DNA of 64,000 nt, taken from NCBI RefSeq assembly GCF_018130065.1, contig NZ_JAFCME010000027.1, forward strand, positions 1-64,000, in the 5' to 3' direction. Shown piece after piece: positions 18,870 to 28,781 of the stretch. The notes beneath the pieces are model-generated. The model saw only the letters and a program-made list of their open reading frames with translations, was not told the DNA's origin and made no database searches. Origin of the DNA: Bradyrhizobium sp. AUGA SZCCT0158. GTDB lineage: Bacteria > Pseudomonadota > Alphaproteobacteria > Rhizobiales > Xanthobacteraceae. The translations under genes were made by a program, and so were the position numbers. Each line of letters begins with the position of its first letter. The stretch's first letter is position 1.

Positions 18870-21390
18870 TTACCGAACTCGAGCGAGATATTTAGCTGTC
18901 CGACTCTGAGGCGTGGACGCAACCCGTTCTGGCGGTCCTGATGCAACTATTTTGCCGCCCTCGTCGCCTGCTCCCGGTCCCATGTCGATGATCCAGTCGC
19001 TGGCTGCCGCAACTCCCATATCATGCTCGACAACGACTACGGTGTTTCCAGACTCGACGAGGCCGTCAAGCTGCTTCATCAGTTTCGCTACGTCCGACGG
19101 GTGCAAGCCCGTTGTGGGTTCGTCAAGCACGTAGAGTACCTCGCCATGTTGCAAGCGTTGCAGTTCGGTGGCGAGTTTAATGCGCTGTGCCTCGCCACCT
19201 GATAGTTCCGTGGCTGATTGGCCGATCCGAATGTATCCCAGCCCGACCTCTTGAAGAACGCCCAAGGATCGACGGAGGGATGCGTCGTCGACGAAAAACT
19301 CAAACGCTGAATTCACAGTCATGGCAAGCACGTCAGCAATCGACTTGTCGCGAATCTTGATCTCCAGCGTCTTGGCGTTGTAGCGGGCTCCCTTGCAGGT
19401 CGGGCAAGGTGCGTACACGCTCGGGAGAAATAGCAGTTCAACGCAAACAAACCCCTCCCCCTGGCAGGTCTCGCAGCGTCCCTTCGCGACATTGAATGAG
19501 AAACGACCAGCATCATAGCGCCTGGCGCGAGCCTGCTTCGTGGCTGCGAACAGCTTGCGGACATGATCGAAAAGGCCCGTATAGGTCGCAAGATTCGAGC
19601 GCGGCGTTCGGCCGATCGGCTTCTGATCCACCACCACCAGTCGCTTTACGCTGTCCAGACCTTCGGTGACGTCGCCACCTAGCGTTTCTACGCTTGCATC
19701 AAGCGCGTCATCATCTGCGCTAAGCCCCTTTCGCTGACCCAGTTTGTCGCCAATGACGTCCACCAGAAACTGACTGATCAGGCTCGACTTCCCGGACCCC
19801 GAGATTCCAGTGACGCTGGTAAATACTGCCAGTGGAATGTCGACATCAAGACGATCGAGGTTGTTGCGGGTAACTCCCCGAAGCTTGAGCCATTTGTGAG
19901 GATGCCGGAGCGACCTGGCGGCCGTTTGAGCTTCCGCAAACAAATAGCGCCGCGTCTGAGAGTTTGGCACCTCGGCGAGACCAGGTAATGGACCGCTGTA
20001 CAGTATCTCGCCGCCCTGCTCTCCGGCACCCGGGCCGACGTCAACAATCCAGTCCGCGTGTCGGACGATGTCGAGTTCGTGCTCGACGACGAAAAGCGAA
20101 TTTCCGGCCGCCTTCAACCGCTCCAGCGCGCGAAGCAATGCCTCGGTGTCAGCAGGATGAAGTCCAGCCGACGGTTGGTCCAATACGTAGACCACCCCAA
20201 ACAGGTTGGATCGAACTTGCGTGGCTAGACGAAGTCGCTGTAGTTCGCCTGGAGACAGCGTCGGCGTGCTGCGCTCAGGGGTCAAATAACCGAGCCCGAG
20301 ATCGAGCAGCACGTCCACACGCCCGAGAAACTCTTCCGTAATACGCTGGACAACGAGAGCCTTCTCAGGATGGGTGTCGGAAACACTGCTTCTGCCATTC
20401 AGATACGGTTGAAGAAGTTCGCCAAGTCGCTTCAGCGGCAGCCGTGAGATTTCGGCGATATCCATTCCGGCAAAGGTAACCGATAGCGCCTCCGGCCGTA
20501 ACCGCTTGCCCTTGCAGACCGGGCAGTCGGTACTGGACAGAAACTGTGTCACGCGACGTTTCATCATCGCACTTTGCGTCGTGGCGAAGGTCTGCAGCAC
20601 ATACTTGCGGGCGCCGGTGAAGGTCCCCTGATAACTTGGCTCTTCCTTGCGCTTGAGCGCTCGCTTAGTCTCGGCGGGAGTATATCCGGCGTAGACCGGC
20701 ACTGTCGGTTGTTCGTCGGTAAAGAGGATCCAATTGCGGTCCTTCTTCGGAAGCTCTCGCCAGGGCCTATCGACGTCGTAGCCAAGGGTGACCAGAATGT
20801 CCCGCAGGTTCTGCCCTTGCCAGGCAGTCGGCCACGCGGCGACGGCCCGTTCCCGAATGGTCAGCCTGTCATCAGGCACCAGCGAGCGCTCACTGACCTC
20901 GTGGACGCGGCCGATGCCATGGCAATTCGGACAGGCCCCCTCTGGCGTGTTCGGCGAGAACGCCTCCGCGTACAGCAGAGGCTGATTGGGCGGGTAGTCA
21001 CCTGCCCGCGAATACAGCATTCGCACCAGGTTCGACAATGTCGTGACGCTTCCCACCGAGGACCTAGTGGTGGGCGATCCGCGTTGTTGCTGCAGCGCCA
21101 CCGCCGGGGGCAGTCCCTCAATCTCATCGACCTCGGGCACCGCCATCTGGTGAAACAGCCGGCGCGCGTAAGGGGAAACGGATTCAAGATAGCGGCGCTG
21201 CGCTTCCGCATAGAGCGTTCCAAACGCCAAAGACGACTTGCCGGACCCTGAAACGCCTGTGAACACCACAAGGGCGTTGCGAGTCAAGCGAGACGTCCTT
21301 TAGATTGTGCTCACGGGCGCCAAAGACACGAACAAAGTCGCCCGGAGTGCCCCTTTTCAGCTTTTCTCGGTTGTCGACGGGGGCGTCCAT
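18870..21390 (-). pseudogene. UvrA-like excinuclease ABC ATPase, frameshift near N-terminus
   Basis: Short UvrA-type (about 835 residue) ABC ATPase. It begins MDAPVDNREKLKRG, then GDFVRVFGAREHNLKDVSL. A small indel near 21285 moves it to the frame of RNALVVFTGVSGSGKSSLAF, which contains the first Walker A. Zinc knuckles follow (CPNCHGIGRVHEV; CPVCKGKRLRP; CETCQGEGFVC with CPTCKG), then the second Walker A (ISGSGKSSL), the signature TELSGGEAQRIKLA and Walker B VLYVLDEPTTGLHP. Short UvrA2-type proteins bind damaged DNA or confer drug tolerance. Apart from the one indel it is full length, so it may be a sequence error. Confidence 0.8.
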
Positions 21391-21752
21391 TTTGTCCCTT
21401 CAGCGCAAGTAAGGACAGCGGTCCAACCCGTCCAAGAGACTTGGGAAACCCTTCGAAACGGCGCAGGTTCCACAGAAGGCATTTCAAAGGGCTCGCTGAA
21501 ATGTCGACGAAGCACGGAAGACGGTTCGGCTAGCTTGTCGGAGACAACTGCCCCGCTTCGTCCTGTCGGCATCGAAACCGCTCGTCGCTGTCCCAGACTA
21601 CCCTATCGTCGCGATGGTCGCATGTCGGCGTCCCTGTCCAGAAACCTTGAAGCCCCTCGTCTTGCGATCCCCAAACCGTCCCAACGATGATTTGGAACGA
21701 TTGCCACTTTTTCCCGTTACCGGCATGCTTCAACCCCTTGCCGTGCAGAAAA
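21391..21752. other. gene-free divergent spacer
   Basis: Nothing recognised. It separates the uvrA-like gene (minus) from the small gene at 21753 (plus). Short open frames here are Arg/Ser/Pro-rich and look like chance. Confidence 0.4.
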
Positions 21753-21971
21753 ATGAAGGACTTTGCGGATGCGTCATTTTCTCCGGAAGCGATCCAGATG
21801 ATGGATATCGCGCTCCAGGATGCCATCGACGCACTTCCGGAGCCGGTCAGTTCACACATCATCCATCGCTTGGCGGAAACAATCCTTCGACTCGTCCGGG
21901 ATGGCGAATGCGATCCACTCGCTTTGCAGCGGTTAGCGTTGCTTGAGCTCCAGATCGGGCCGGACAGTTGA
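21753..21971 (+). CDS. small helical protein of unknown function
   Basis: 72 residues, MKDFADASFSPEAIQMMDIA, then LPEPVSSHIIHRLAETILRL and ECDPLALQRLALLELQI. Strongly helical and soluble. Composition and codon use are gene-like. Similar short proteins (S/EPV..HI..LAE.IL) recur in Bradyrhizobium, though I cannot name a family. No clear ribosome-binding site is seen; the AG-rich GCAGAAAA precedes the ATG. Confidence 0.6.
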   Translation: MKDFADASFSPEAIQMMDIALQDAIDALPEPVSSHIIHRLAETILRLVRDGECDPLALQRLALLELQIGPDS

Positions 21972-22303
21972 CGTTGGCGGAGGGACCTTGATCAATTTTT
22001 GGGATAATGTCAGGCGCCAGATTGCCAGTACTCGCCATCTAACAATGATTTTAGCCGCGATAGCGGCGTTTTTGGCTTGGGTGGTCACCGATCTGCTCAG
22101 AGCAACTTTTGGGCTAACGGCTACTTTTCGCGCCATTCTCGAGGTCTGCGGTAACGATTGGCTCGGTCGAACTCCGTTTTTGCGCTTGCTCGGAGCAGCC
22201 TTGGCCGACGGGGGAAATCGGGCGAACGAAGGTTCGAGAGCTGACGTAAGTCGGCCATTCATGGAAGGCCGGATAGAAGCGATCATGCACAAGCAACATT
22301 GGG

Positions 22304-22408
22304 TCAGATGCGAATTACTCCGAAAATGAGGAGAAGGACCACGGTAACGACGGCCGAGAGGATGAGCGAGCCGAAGCAACCCAGCCGGTTTGAAAAGAAG
22401 AAGAACAT
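22304..22408 (-). CDS. tiny single-pass membrane protein
   Basis: 34 residues, MFFFFSNRLGCFGSLILSAV followed by VTVVLLLIFGVIRI. A short aromatic N-terminus and one membrane helix. Third positions are GC-rich (CTC, GTC, GTT, CTT mixed with TTC) and the sequence has the look of a conserved minute membrane protein. It is divergent from the small genes on the plus strand. Confidence 0.5.
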   Translation of the reverse strand: MFFFFSNRLGCFGSLILSAVVTVVLLLIFGVIRI

Positions 22409-22452
22409 GGGACTTCGCCAAACCTCAAATCGTACGGCTCGCCAGCCGGAAA

Positions 22453-23628
22453 TTATCTTCCCGGCCGCAACACGACCTTGATCACACCATCCTTCTTGTC
22501 CCGGAACTTCTTATACATTTCCGGCGCCTCTTCGAGGCTCGCAGGATGCGTTACGACGAAGCTCGGATCGATATCGCCAGCTTCAATGAGCTTCAGAAGC
22601 GGCCTCGTATAGGCCTGCACGTGGGTTTGGCCAGTCTTGATCGTGAGTCCCTTATTCATGGCTGCACCGAGCGGTATTTTGTCGCCCATTCCTACGTAAA
22701 CGCCGGGTATCGAGACCGTACCCGCCTTGCGGCAGCACATGATCGCCTCGCGGAGAACGTGAACCCTATCCGTCGCCAAAAATGCTGCGGCCTTCACTTT
22801 GTCGAGCACGGCGTCGGTCGCGCCGTGACCGGATGCCTCGCACCCGACCGCATCGATGCAGCTGTCCGGACCACGCTTGTTGGTCCGTTTCATGAGTTCA
22901 TCGTAGACATCGGTTTTCGAGAAATCGATAATCTCGGCACCGCCGGCTTCTGCCATGGCCAGCCGCTCGGAGACTTCGTCGATTGCGATCACGCGTCCGG
23001 CTCCAAGCAGTAGCGCGGAGCGGATCGCGAACTGCCCTACAGGACCGCAGCCCCAGATTGCTACGGTGTCACCTGGCTCAATCTGCGCGTTCACGGCTGC
23101 CATATAGCCGGTTGGAAAGATATCAGACAGGAAAAGCGCCTGCTCATCTGTCACGTTGTCCGGTACCTTGATCGGGCCCACATCAGCCATAGGAACCCGA
23201 AGATACTCGGCCTGCCCGCCGGCGTATCCGCCCAGCATATGGCTGAAGCCGAACAGCCCCGCGGGCGATTGGCCCATGGCCTTGGCGGCCATCTCGGCAT
23301 TGGGGTTGGTCCGGTCGCAGCACGAGAACAGGCCCTTCTGACAAAACCAGCACTGGCCGCAGCTGATGGTGAAAGGGACGACGACGCGATCGCCGATTTT
23401 CAAATTTTTGACTTCGGCGCCGAGTTCAATCACCTCGCCCATGTTCTCGTGGCCGAGAATATCCCCACTTTCCATAGTCGGCTGATAGCCATCAAGGAGA
23501 TGGAGGTCGGAGCCGCAAATTGCGCAAGCGGTGATCTTGATCACCGCATCTCGCGGCTGCTGTATCTTGGGATCGGGCACCGTGTCGACGCGAACGTCGC
23601 CTTTGCCGTGCCAACACAATGCGCGCAT
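22453..23628 (-). CDS. zinc-dependent alcohol/formaldehyde dehydrogenase family protein
   Basis: 391 residues, AGGAG 6 bases before ATG 23628. It is an MDR-superfamily zinc dehydrogenase. The catalytic zinc site is CAICGSDLHLLDGY with GHENMGEV. A structural-zinc Cys cluster follows (CGQCWFCQKGLFSCC). The NAD-binding Rossmann motif is IWGCGPVGQFAIRSALLLGA. The C-terminal extension with DAVGCEASGHGATDAVLDKV is typical of the glutathione-independent formaldehyde dehydrogenase subgroup. The likely reaction is NAD-dependent oxidation of an aldehyde or alcohol. Intact. Confidence 0.85.
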   Translation of the reverse strand: MRALCWHGKGDVRVDTVPDPKIQQPRDAVIKITACAICGSDLHLLDGYQPTMESGDILGHENMGEVIELGAEVKNLKIGDRVVVPFTISCGQCWFCQKGLFSCCDRTNPNAEMAAKAMGQSPAGLFGFSHMLGGYAGGQAEYLRVPMADVGPIKVPDNVTDEQALFLSDIFPTGYMAAVNAQIEPGDTVAIWGCGPVGQFAIRSALLLGAGRVIAIDEVSERLAMAEAGGAEIIDFSKTDVYDELMKRTNKRGPDSCIDAVGCEASGHGATDAVLDKVKAAAFLATDRVHVLREAIMCCRKAGTVSIPGVYVGMGDKIPLGAAMNKGLTIKTGQTHVQAYTRPLLKLIEAGDIDPSFVVTHPASLEEAPEMYKKFRDKKDGVIKVVLRPGR

Positions 23629-23914
23629 GGTCGTTCTCCTTTGCGGAAACGGCATGCACAACCCCGGTCCATGTCGTCTGAGCGCAACAGGCTCAAGCTC
23701 CATACGTTCCAAATGCAGCAAGAAGATTCACAGTCGCAAGCTCGACAGCGCGCCTCTTCAAAGCAATCCAAGACTAGTCGCCGGGGACTCCGCTGTTTCA
23801 CGCCTGAGCGGCTCTCCCGGGTTCGGTCTTATGCGACCGCGCGTCGCGAGCTTTAGTCCTCCTACCCAAACCTAAATACTAGCGCCTAGTAGTCTGGAGC
23901 AAATTTACGCTCAA

Positions 23915-24078
23915 AGCGCGCCTGCCGCGCCGTGGCCCGGGCTGGTCGCTGTAGTGCCCAGGCACTACCAGGCTTTGACCGCGGTAACGCCGTCAGAAGC
24001 GCGCCAGTGTGCACATCTCGGGCAGGACCTTGTGAATGGCGGCGAACAGCGCCGTTAGAAGTGCGAATGACGTCGCCA
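23915..24078 (-). pseudogene. yihY-like gene fragment
   Basis: Reads SFALLTALFAAIHKVLPE, a small deletion, then DVHTGALLTALPRS in another frame. It corresponds to FTALFAAIYKVLPDTPIAWR, then DVRTGAFLTALLFT of the intact YihY at 12513. DNA similarity to 12690-12870 is obvious. The upstream two thirds are gone: the fragment abuts the stop of the second AI-2E gene, consistent with a deletion junction near 24080. Confidence 0.75.
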
Positions 24079-24081
24079 GAG

Positions 24082-25980
24082 TTAAGCCGCCGTTGTTGCA
24101 GGCAATTTGTCTTGCATTTTCAGACTATCGACGTTCAAGCCAGTGGCCTCAATTGCCAATTTGATCGCTTCGCCGAGGTTGCTCGCGATCAGATCAGCTT
24201 TTGCTGCCTCGCGGAGCCGCTCTAACTCTGCTTGATCAGTGTCCTTAAGCCAGCAACACAGTATTATGGCTGCTTTCGGCAATTTTCGACGAAGACGTCG
24301 AACGGCATAGCGCATATGAGCGGGTCCAGTCCCATCCAAGTAGACTAGGCATACTATCGAAACACCGTCTGTCTGGAGCCGAAAGATATTGGAGGTTGTC
24401 AGCGCTTCGGGTCCCTCGGCGCGAGCTGTCAGCCCGTGTGCCGTAGAGAGCTGCGCCAGCATGATGGCGGCGGCTTCATCAATTAGACTACGCCCACCTA
24501 TGCATAAGATCGGCAATTCGCTCTGCCATTCGCCTGGCAGATCCTTCTTGCTGACGATTGGCAGATCTGCGTATGGCCCGTCTTCAGCCACGCTCTCTAC
24601 CGCCGAGGTCGCTTCTGCGTCCGAAGTTGAGCGAACTTTTGGCGCCGGACGATCGTCCTGATCAGAAAGGTTGTTAGCAAACTTGATTGCCGCGTCTCTA
24701 ATTTTTGTCAAACGCTCCTGATCGAGAGCGCCGCGCTCTGCATCCGCCTGAGCCAACTGCAAGCCCTTCAACGCTACTTCATCGTAATAGGAACTAAGTG
24801 ATCTCTCTTTTAAGAACTCTTCCGCCTTATCGGAAGCTTCGGTTGGATCTCCCGCGAGCATCCGCTGATAGAAAATCTCAGGTGGAGAAAGCGCGGGCCG
24901 GTCACCAAACATCACGTCAAGAAATGCTAAGCGTTCCACATGCCGCCCGAGCACCACCAGGCAGACAGTTAAGGGAGTCGCCAACACTAGCCCGATTGGA
25001 CCCCAAAGCGCGGTCCAAAACGTGGCAGACGCGACAACGGCCACTGGGGAAAGCCCGGTGCTGTGACCATAGACCATTGGCTCGATCACGTGCCCAACAA
25101 TCGGCTCCACTATTAGAAAGAGGCCAAGAGTCCAAAGCAGCATCGACCATGTCGGATCCACGGCAACGGCAAGAGCCAATGGAAAGGCCGCGGCGATAGC
25201 TGCGCCGATGTAGGGCACGAATCGCAAAACAGCCGCTAAGATCCCCCAGAGGATGGCACTTGGAACACCTATGAACCATAGGCCAGCGCCAATGACTACG
25301 CCGAACGCTCCGTTCAACAGGAGTTGGATTAAGAAAAGTCGACTGAGGCGCCTGGCCGCGTCGTCGAGTGCTGCCGTCGTGCGTTGCAGGTCATGCGACC
25401 CTGCGAGCCGAATGAGCCGATTACGGAGGTCTTCCCGTTGAAGCAAGATGAAAATCACAAAGATGATAATGATACCCGTCGTAGCGAGTGGGTGCAGGAG
25501 TGGCGAGATTAGCGCCTGCAAACTCTCCAGAGCGCCAGGATCCGGTTGGCGCACTTCTACGGGCACTGGAGTAAGTGGCGTTTTGGGGTTGACTATCGTA
25601 TTCGCGCCGAGTGTGGACCCGGCGTCTTTCGGCTTATCGAGTTCTTTACTCAAGTCCTTCAGCATCCCTGAGGCGCGTTCGAGCGTGCCCCGGCCAGCCG
25701 TGGTGTCTCGAAACAGCTGAATCTTCTCACTTATCGTTTATTGATAGCGCGGTAACTCACTTGCGAGTTGCGTTAATTGCGATGCAAGTAGGCTGCCTAA
25801 TGCAAAGAGCAACGCAAAGGCGAGGACGACAATGCTTACGACCGCAATTGCGCGGGGAACGCGCGTTCGTTGAAGCAATCCAACAAGGGGGGCCAGGACA
25901 AAACTAAGCAGAATTGCCAGCGCAATCGGGATGACAATGTCGCGTCCGAAATAGAGCGTCATCACGATGATTACAGCCAA
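24082..25980 (-). pseudogene. AI-2E family transporter, copy B with one in-frame stop
   Basis: About 632 codons. The N-terminal part YFGRDIVIPIALAILLSFVL to ASELPRYQ ends in TAA (25738-25740). The same frame then continues TISEKIQLFRDTTAGRG into the long ORF with LQREDLRNRLIRLAGSHDLQ, VLRFVPYIGAAIAAAFPLAL and HVIEPMVYGHSTGLSPVAVV. Copy A has Ser at the stop position, so one C-to-A change (TCA to TAA) explains it. The C-terminal 220 residues are a soluble tail (IILCCWLKDTDQAEL) with a Rossmann-like look. An ATG soon after the stop (25665) could restart translation of the rest. Confidence 0.8.
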
Positions 25981-26555
25981 ACCGACGTTGCTACCGCACC
26001 CTGCAGTGCAATCAATTCTTCTGAGGTACGCGCTTTGAATGGCTGATTGGCCATTTTGACCTCTGCTTAACGCGAGAAGACCGGACCGGGCTCGGCGCGT
26101 CTCCTATGCTGCTGAATTTTTCCGATGATGCCACTAGAGGAATGTCTTCGAACGCGCACGTCTCTGCGTTTGATGAACCATGCCTGTTGCAAGGACTCGT
26201 ATGAATACTGTTAGCAACGCGGGCCAATTCCCGGCCTTGATTCAAGAAAGTCGGGAAAGTGCTCTCTCTGCGGTGGGCTATGGTCATCGGTGCGCTCGAC
26301 GGTGCATGCACGTTATCCTGAAAAGCCAGGGAGATGCTGCAGCGCAGGTTGAACGAGCAATACTGTCGTTCGTTCCTATGCCTGAAAGCCATTTGGCTCG
26401 CTAGAAGGCATGAAAGAGGTGCGGCGACCGAGATTGGGAAAAAGGTCTACTAGCGTTTTGGAGTCGTCCGGGTTCCCTGCTACGCTACCGCATAGTCCCA
26501 TTGTAGCGGAGAGAATCAGTTACGCTGCTGCTACACACTCTGGAGGGCTCAGGTC
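25981..26555. other. gene-free spacer
   Basis: I see no supported gene. Candidate frames on both strands lack recognisable motifs. It probably holds the promoters of the AI-2E copy B and of the lysine-rich gene at 26556. Confidence 0.4.
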
Positions 26556-26909
26556 ATGGACACCGAGAAGAAATCGAGCGAGCAGACTGCGGAAGAGCCC
26601 AAGAAGGATATCGGCGAGATCGTTGGCGAATTGGTGGTCAGCGGAGCCACCGTGCTGGCTCACACCGCGGCCGAGGCTGTGGTCAAACGTGTAAGGAAAG
26701 CAACAGCAAAAACCGCTCCGGCAAAAGCCATAGCAAAGGTCGTGAAGACGGCGAGAAAGTCGTCCCGCGCATCAAAGGTCGCCAAAAGCAAAAGTAAGTC
26801 CAAAGCGAAATCTGGTGTGAAGAGAGCCGGCAAGAAGGTTAGTAAGAAGCCTGGTAAGAAATCAGCCACTAAGAAAACGAAGAAGAAGTCGAGAAAATCT
26901 AAACGCTGA
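26556..26909 (+). CDS. histone-H1-like lysine-rich protein
   Basis: 117 residues. The acidic N-terminal 50 residues (DTEKKSSEQTAEEPKKDIGE, then IVGELVVSGATVLAHTAAEA) are followed by a very basic Lys/Ala/Ser tail (VKTARKSSRASKVAKSKSKS, KKVSKKPGKKSATKKTKKKS). This is like bacterial H1-type nucleoid proteins (Hc1, BpH1-style tails). The basic tail would bind nucleic acid nonspecifically. It is followed after 8 bases by a second lysine-rich gene, and the two are probably one operon. An upstream GGAGG is present (26541). Confidence 0.7.
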   Translation: MDTEKKSSEQTAEEPKKDIGEIVGELVVSGATVLAHTAAEAVVKRVRKATAKTAPAKAIAKVVKTARKSSRASKVAKSKSKSKAKSGVKRAGKKVSKKPGKKSATKKTKKKSRKSKR

Positions 26910-26917
26910 AGGAGAAT

Positions 26918-27061
26918 ATGGTGGCTAAGAGAGCTAAGAAATCTGTTGCCAAGCAGGTAGTAAAGGCCGCGAAGTCGATGGCTAAGAAGGCAAAGAAAGC
27001 TGTCAAGAAAGTGATGCCCAAGAAGACGAAAAAGGCCAAGAAGAAGACCAAGCGCTTATGA
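26918..27061 (+). CDS. second lysine-rich H1-tail-like miniprotein
   Basis: 47 residues, MVAKRAKKSVAKQVVKAAKS, then MAKKAKKAVKKVMPKKTKKA and KKKTKRL. GGAG lies 4 bases before the ATG. About half of the residues are Lys or Arg in AKK-type repeats, the composition of histone H1 C-terminal tails. It partners the 26556 gene and may be a DNA-compacting or RNA-binding peptide. Confidence 0.65.
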   Translation: MVAKRAKKSVAKQVVKAAKSMAKKAKKAVKKVMPKKTKKAKKKTKRL

Positions 27062-27088
27062 TACCGATAGATTGATTTGGAAAGGTAA

Positions 27089-27129
27089 CCGGGCGGCGTT
27101 CGAAACATGAGCAATCCTACGCCGCCCGG
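27089..27129 (+). terminator. strong GC hairpin after the lysine-rich genes
   Basis: Perfect 11-base inverted repeat (27089-27099 with 27119-27129, CCGGGCGGCGT / ACGCCGCCCGG) with a 19-base loop, 28 bases after the stop. No T-run follows, so it is either a Rho-independent-like terminator of weak form or an mRNA-stabilising hairpin. Confidence 0.45.
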
Positions 27130-27139
27130 CCTAGGAGGA

Positions 27140-27326
27140 CCGTCCCTGGCTGAATCGCGACGGGGCTGAGCGGATCAAAGCAAGCGGTGCAAAGCGAGCA
27201 TGGATCTACTCTAATAGAGACTACGAAGCCTACGCACCGCGAAACGCCGCGACCATGAATCGCTTCCTGCAGGTGTTGAAGGGACGCGGTGCTGGGCCCC
27301 CTATCACTCCGAGAGCGCTAATCTGA
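27140..27326 (+). pseudogene. DUF72 C-terminal remnant
   Basis: The open frame reads ERIKASGAKRAWIYSNRDYE, then AYAPRNAATMNRFLQVLKG, stop at 27326. It aligns with GRIKSSGAKNAWIYFNNDND and AHAPKNAIALRRML at the C-terminus of the intact DUF72 gene (1366-2271). Nothing of the catalytic-looking N-terminal part remains. A relic of a paralogue. Confidence 0.7.
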
Positions 27327-28266
27327 GGGATGTTATCAGACATGGATGCCGCAGCAAGAGAATCTGGCAGCAAGGATCCACCGCCAAGGGCAACTAGGCA
27401 ATGTCTATCGGCTCGTATGCGGGTTCAGGCAGCCACGGTGCGGCGCCGATCACCAGATATTCAATTGTAGGAACGCCAAGCGATCCGAGTCGTTCATAAT
27501 TCGGTCCGTCCGGGTTAGCCATCAGGACGGTCCTTCTGGCCGGGCGGCTCGTTTGACACCATGCAAGCGAGTCGTTCGGTTAAGCCTCACGAGTTCGGCC
27601 TGCGACAATTCCTTTTAGACGATCACGCCCTCCATCACGACCTGTGATCGTTAGCCGGGCTCCTCCCTATTGTCATGGTCAACGATTTCGTCACCCGCAG
27701 CGGCACTTTTCGGAATCGTCCTTGAGCGCATGGACGGCATCGAAAACGTAAGCCGTCGAAGCCTTAATCACATATCCACATCAGGACGTTGGCTATAACG
27801 AATTGGCGCACGAACTCGCCATGACTCCTTCAGGATTGACCACCGGGGCCCCACCTCGTCGAATGCCGGTCTGAATTACAACGAGTCAGTTGGACCAACA
27901 GCCAAAAGGCCAACGGACGATCTCGAAAAATGATTGCTCCGCCGGATCACGCATTGTGGATGGACCGATAGCAGTAAGTGGGCACCCACGCGGTGTTCAT
28001 GTTTCCATCGTGACGCCGAACTTTCCATACTGGCTAATTGGCTTTCGGAGGGCTTAGATCGGTTCGAGTATAAATCGCTCCCGCATTTGCATTTCTCCGT
28101 GACGCCCTTCATCCTGTACTTTTATCCATTCGCTCTCAGATCGGCGTCACATTTGTCTTTGCCAGTATGAACGACTGTTCAATAACTTACACCAATTTAA
28201 TGTCGCACATCGGAACGTAAGCTATGCGCATCAATTAGCACCCCACATGTAACCGGGAGTGTTCAA
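27327..28266. other. long gene-poor stretch
   Basis: No supported gene in about 940 bases. One frame near 27760-27870 (GYNELAHELAMTPSGL) resembles the helix-turn-helix end of ECF sigma factors, but the rest is not readable as one gene, so a decayed sigma gene is only a guess. The last 100 bases hold the promoter of the gene at 28267. Confidence 0.35.
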
Positions 28267-28587
28267 ATGAATAAATTAGCAATCGTATTAGCCGTCGGTG
28301 CAGCAGCGCTGCTCGGTGGTTCCGCCGCAAATGCATCAGACAATGCGGCGCAGGCGAAAGCGTCAACCGTAACCCAGCAGTCTACCGATATCAGCTCTCA
28401 GCGTCGGCATTATCGTCACTACGGACATCGTGGCTATCGTCCGTACTACGGCAACAGCTACGGCTATTACGCGCCCCGTCCCCACTATGGTGGCGGATAC
28501 GGCGGCGGACCCTACTATGGCAGAGGCTATGGATATGGTGGCCCGAGCGTTTCGTTCGGCTTCGGTGGTGGCCCGGGCTGGTACTAG
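28267..28587 (+). CDS. secreted Gly/Tyr/His-rich protein
   Basis: 106 residues. A clear Sec signal peptide (MNKLAIVLAVGAAALLGGSA, cleavage after ANA-S) is followed by a short Ala/Ser spacer and a low-complexity tail rich in Tyr, Gly, His and Arg (RRHYRHYGHRGYRPYYGNSY; GGGYGGGPYYGRGYGYGG). Such proteins are common in Bradyrhizobium. They may be disordered envelope or biofilm components, or metal-binding given the His. It is monocistronic with a good terminator. Confidence 0.8.
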   Translation: MNKLAIVLAVGAAALLGGSAANASDNAAQAKASTVTQQSTDISSQRRHYRHYGHRGYRPYYGNSYGYYAPRPHYGGGYGGGPYYGRGYGYGGPSVSFGFGGGPGWY

Positions 28588-28595
28588 GAACAAGA

Positions 28596-28619
28596 AGCCC
28601 GCAGCGATGCGGGCTTTTT
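28596..28619 (+). terminator. Rho-independent terminator
   Basis: AGCCCGCA, loop GCGA, TGCGGGCT followed by five T: a perfect 8-base stem 8 bases after the stop of the Gly/Tyr-rich gene. Confidence 0.9.
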
Positions 28620-28781
28620 CTTTGCTGCGAAAGATAATCACCGGCCTTGGGCAGATTTAGAGGCGTGAACGTTCGACCGGCAAACGTACTTTCAAACCCT
28701 CAATGTGCGGACGCCTCGCTCTTGTGATCCACCTTGTGCCGGCTCTGAGGGTACTAGAGCTCGTTTATCCTGCATGGACTG

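Noticed and set aside
22300..22504. Plus-strand frames 21943-22329 and 22299-22481
   Set aside because: They overlap the tiny membrane protein on the minus strand, carry no motif, and are poorly composed; the minus-strand reading is better.
27760..27870. Possible ECF sigma factor remnant (GYNELAHELAMTPSGL)
   Set aside because: Only one short helix-like match; upstream sequence does not read as sigma region 2 in any frame.
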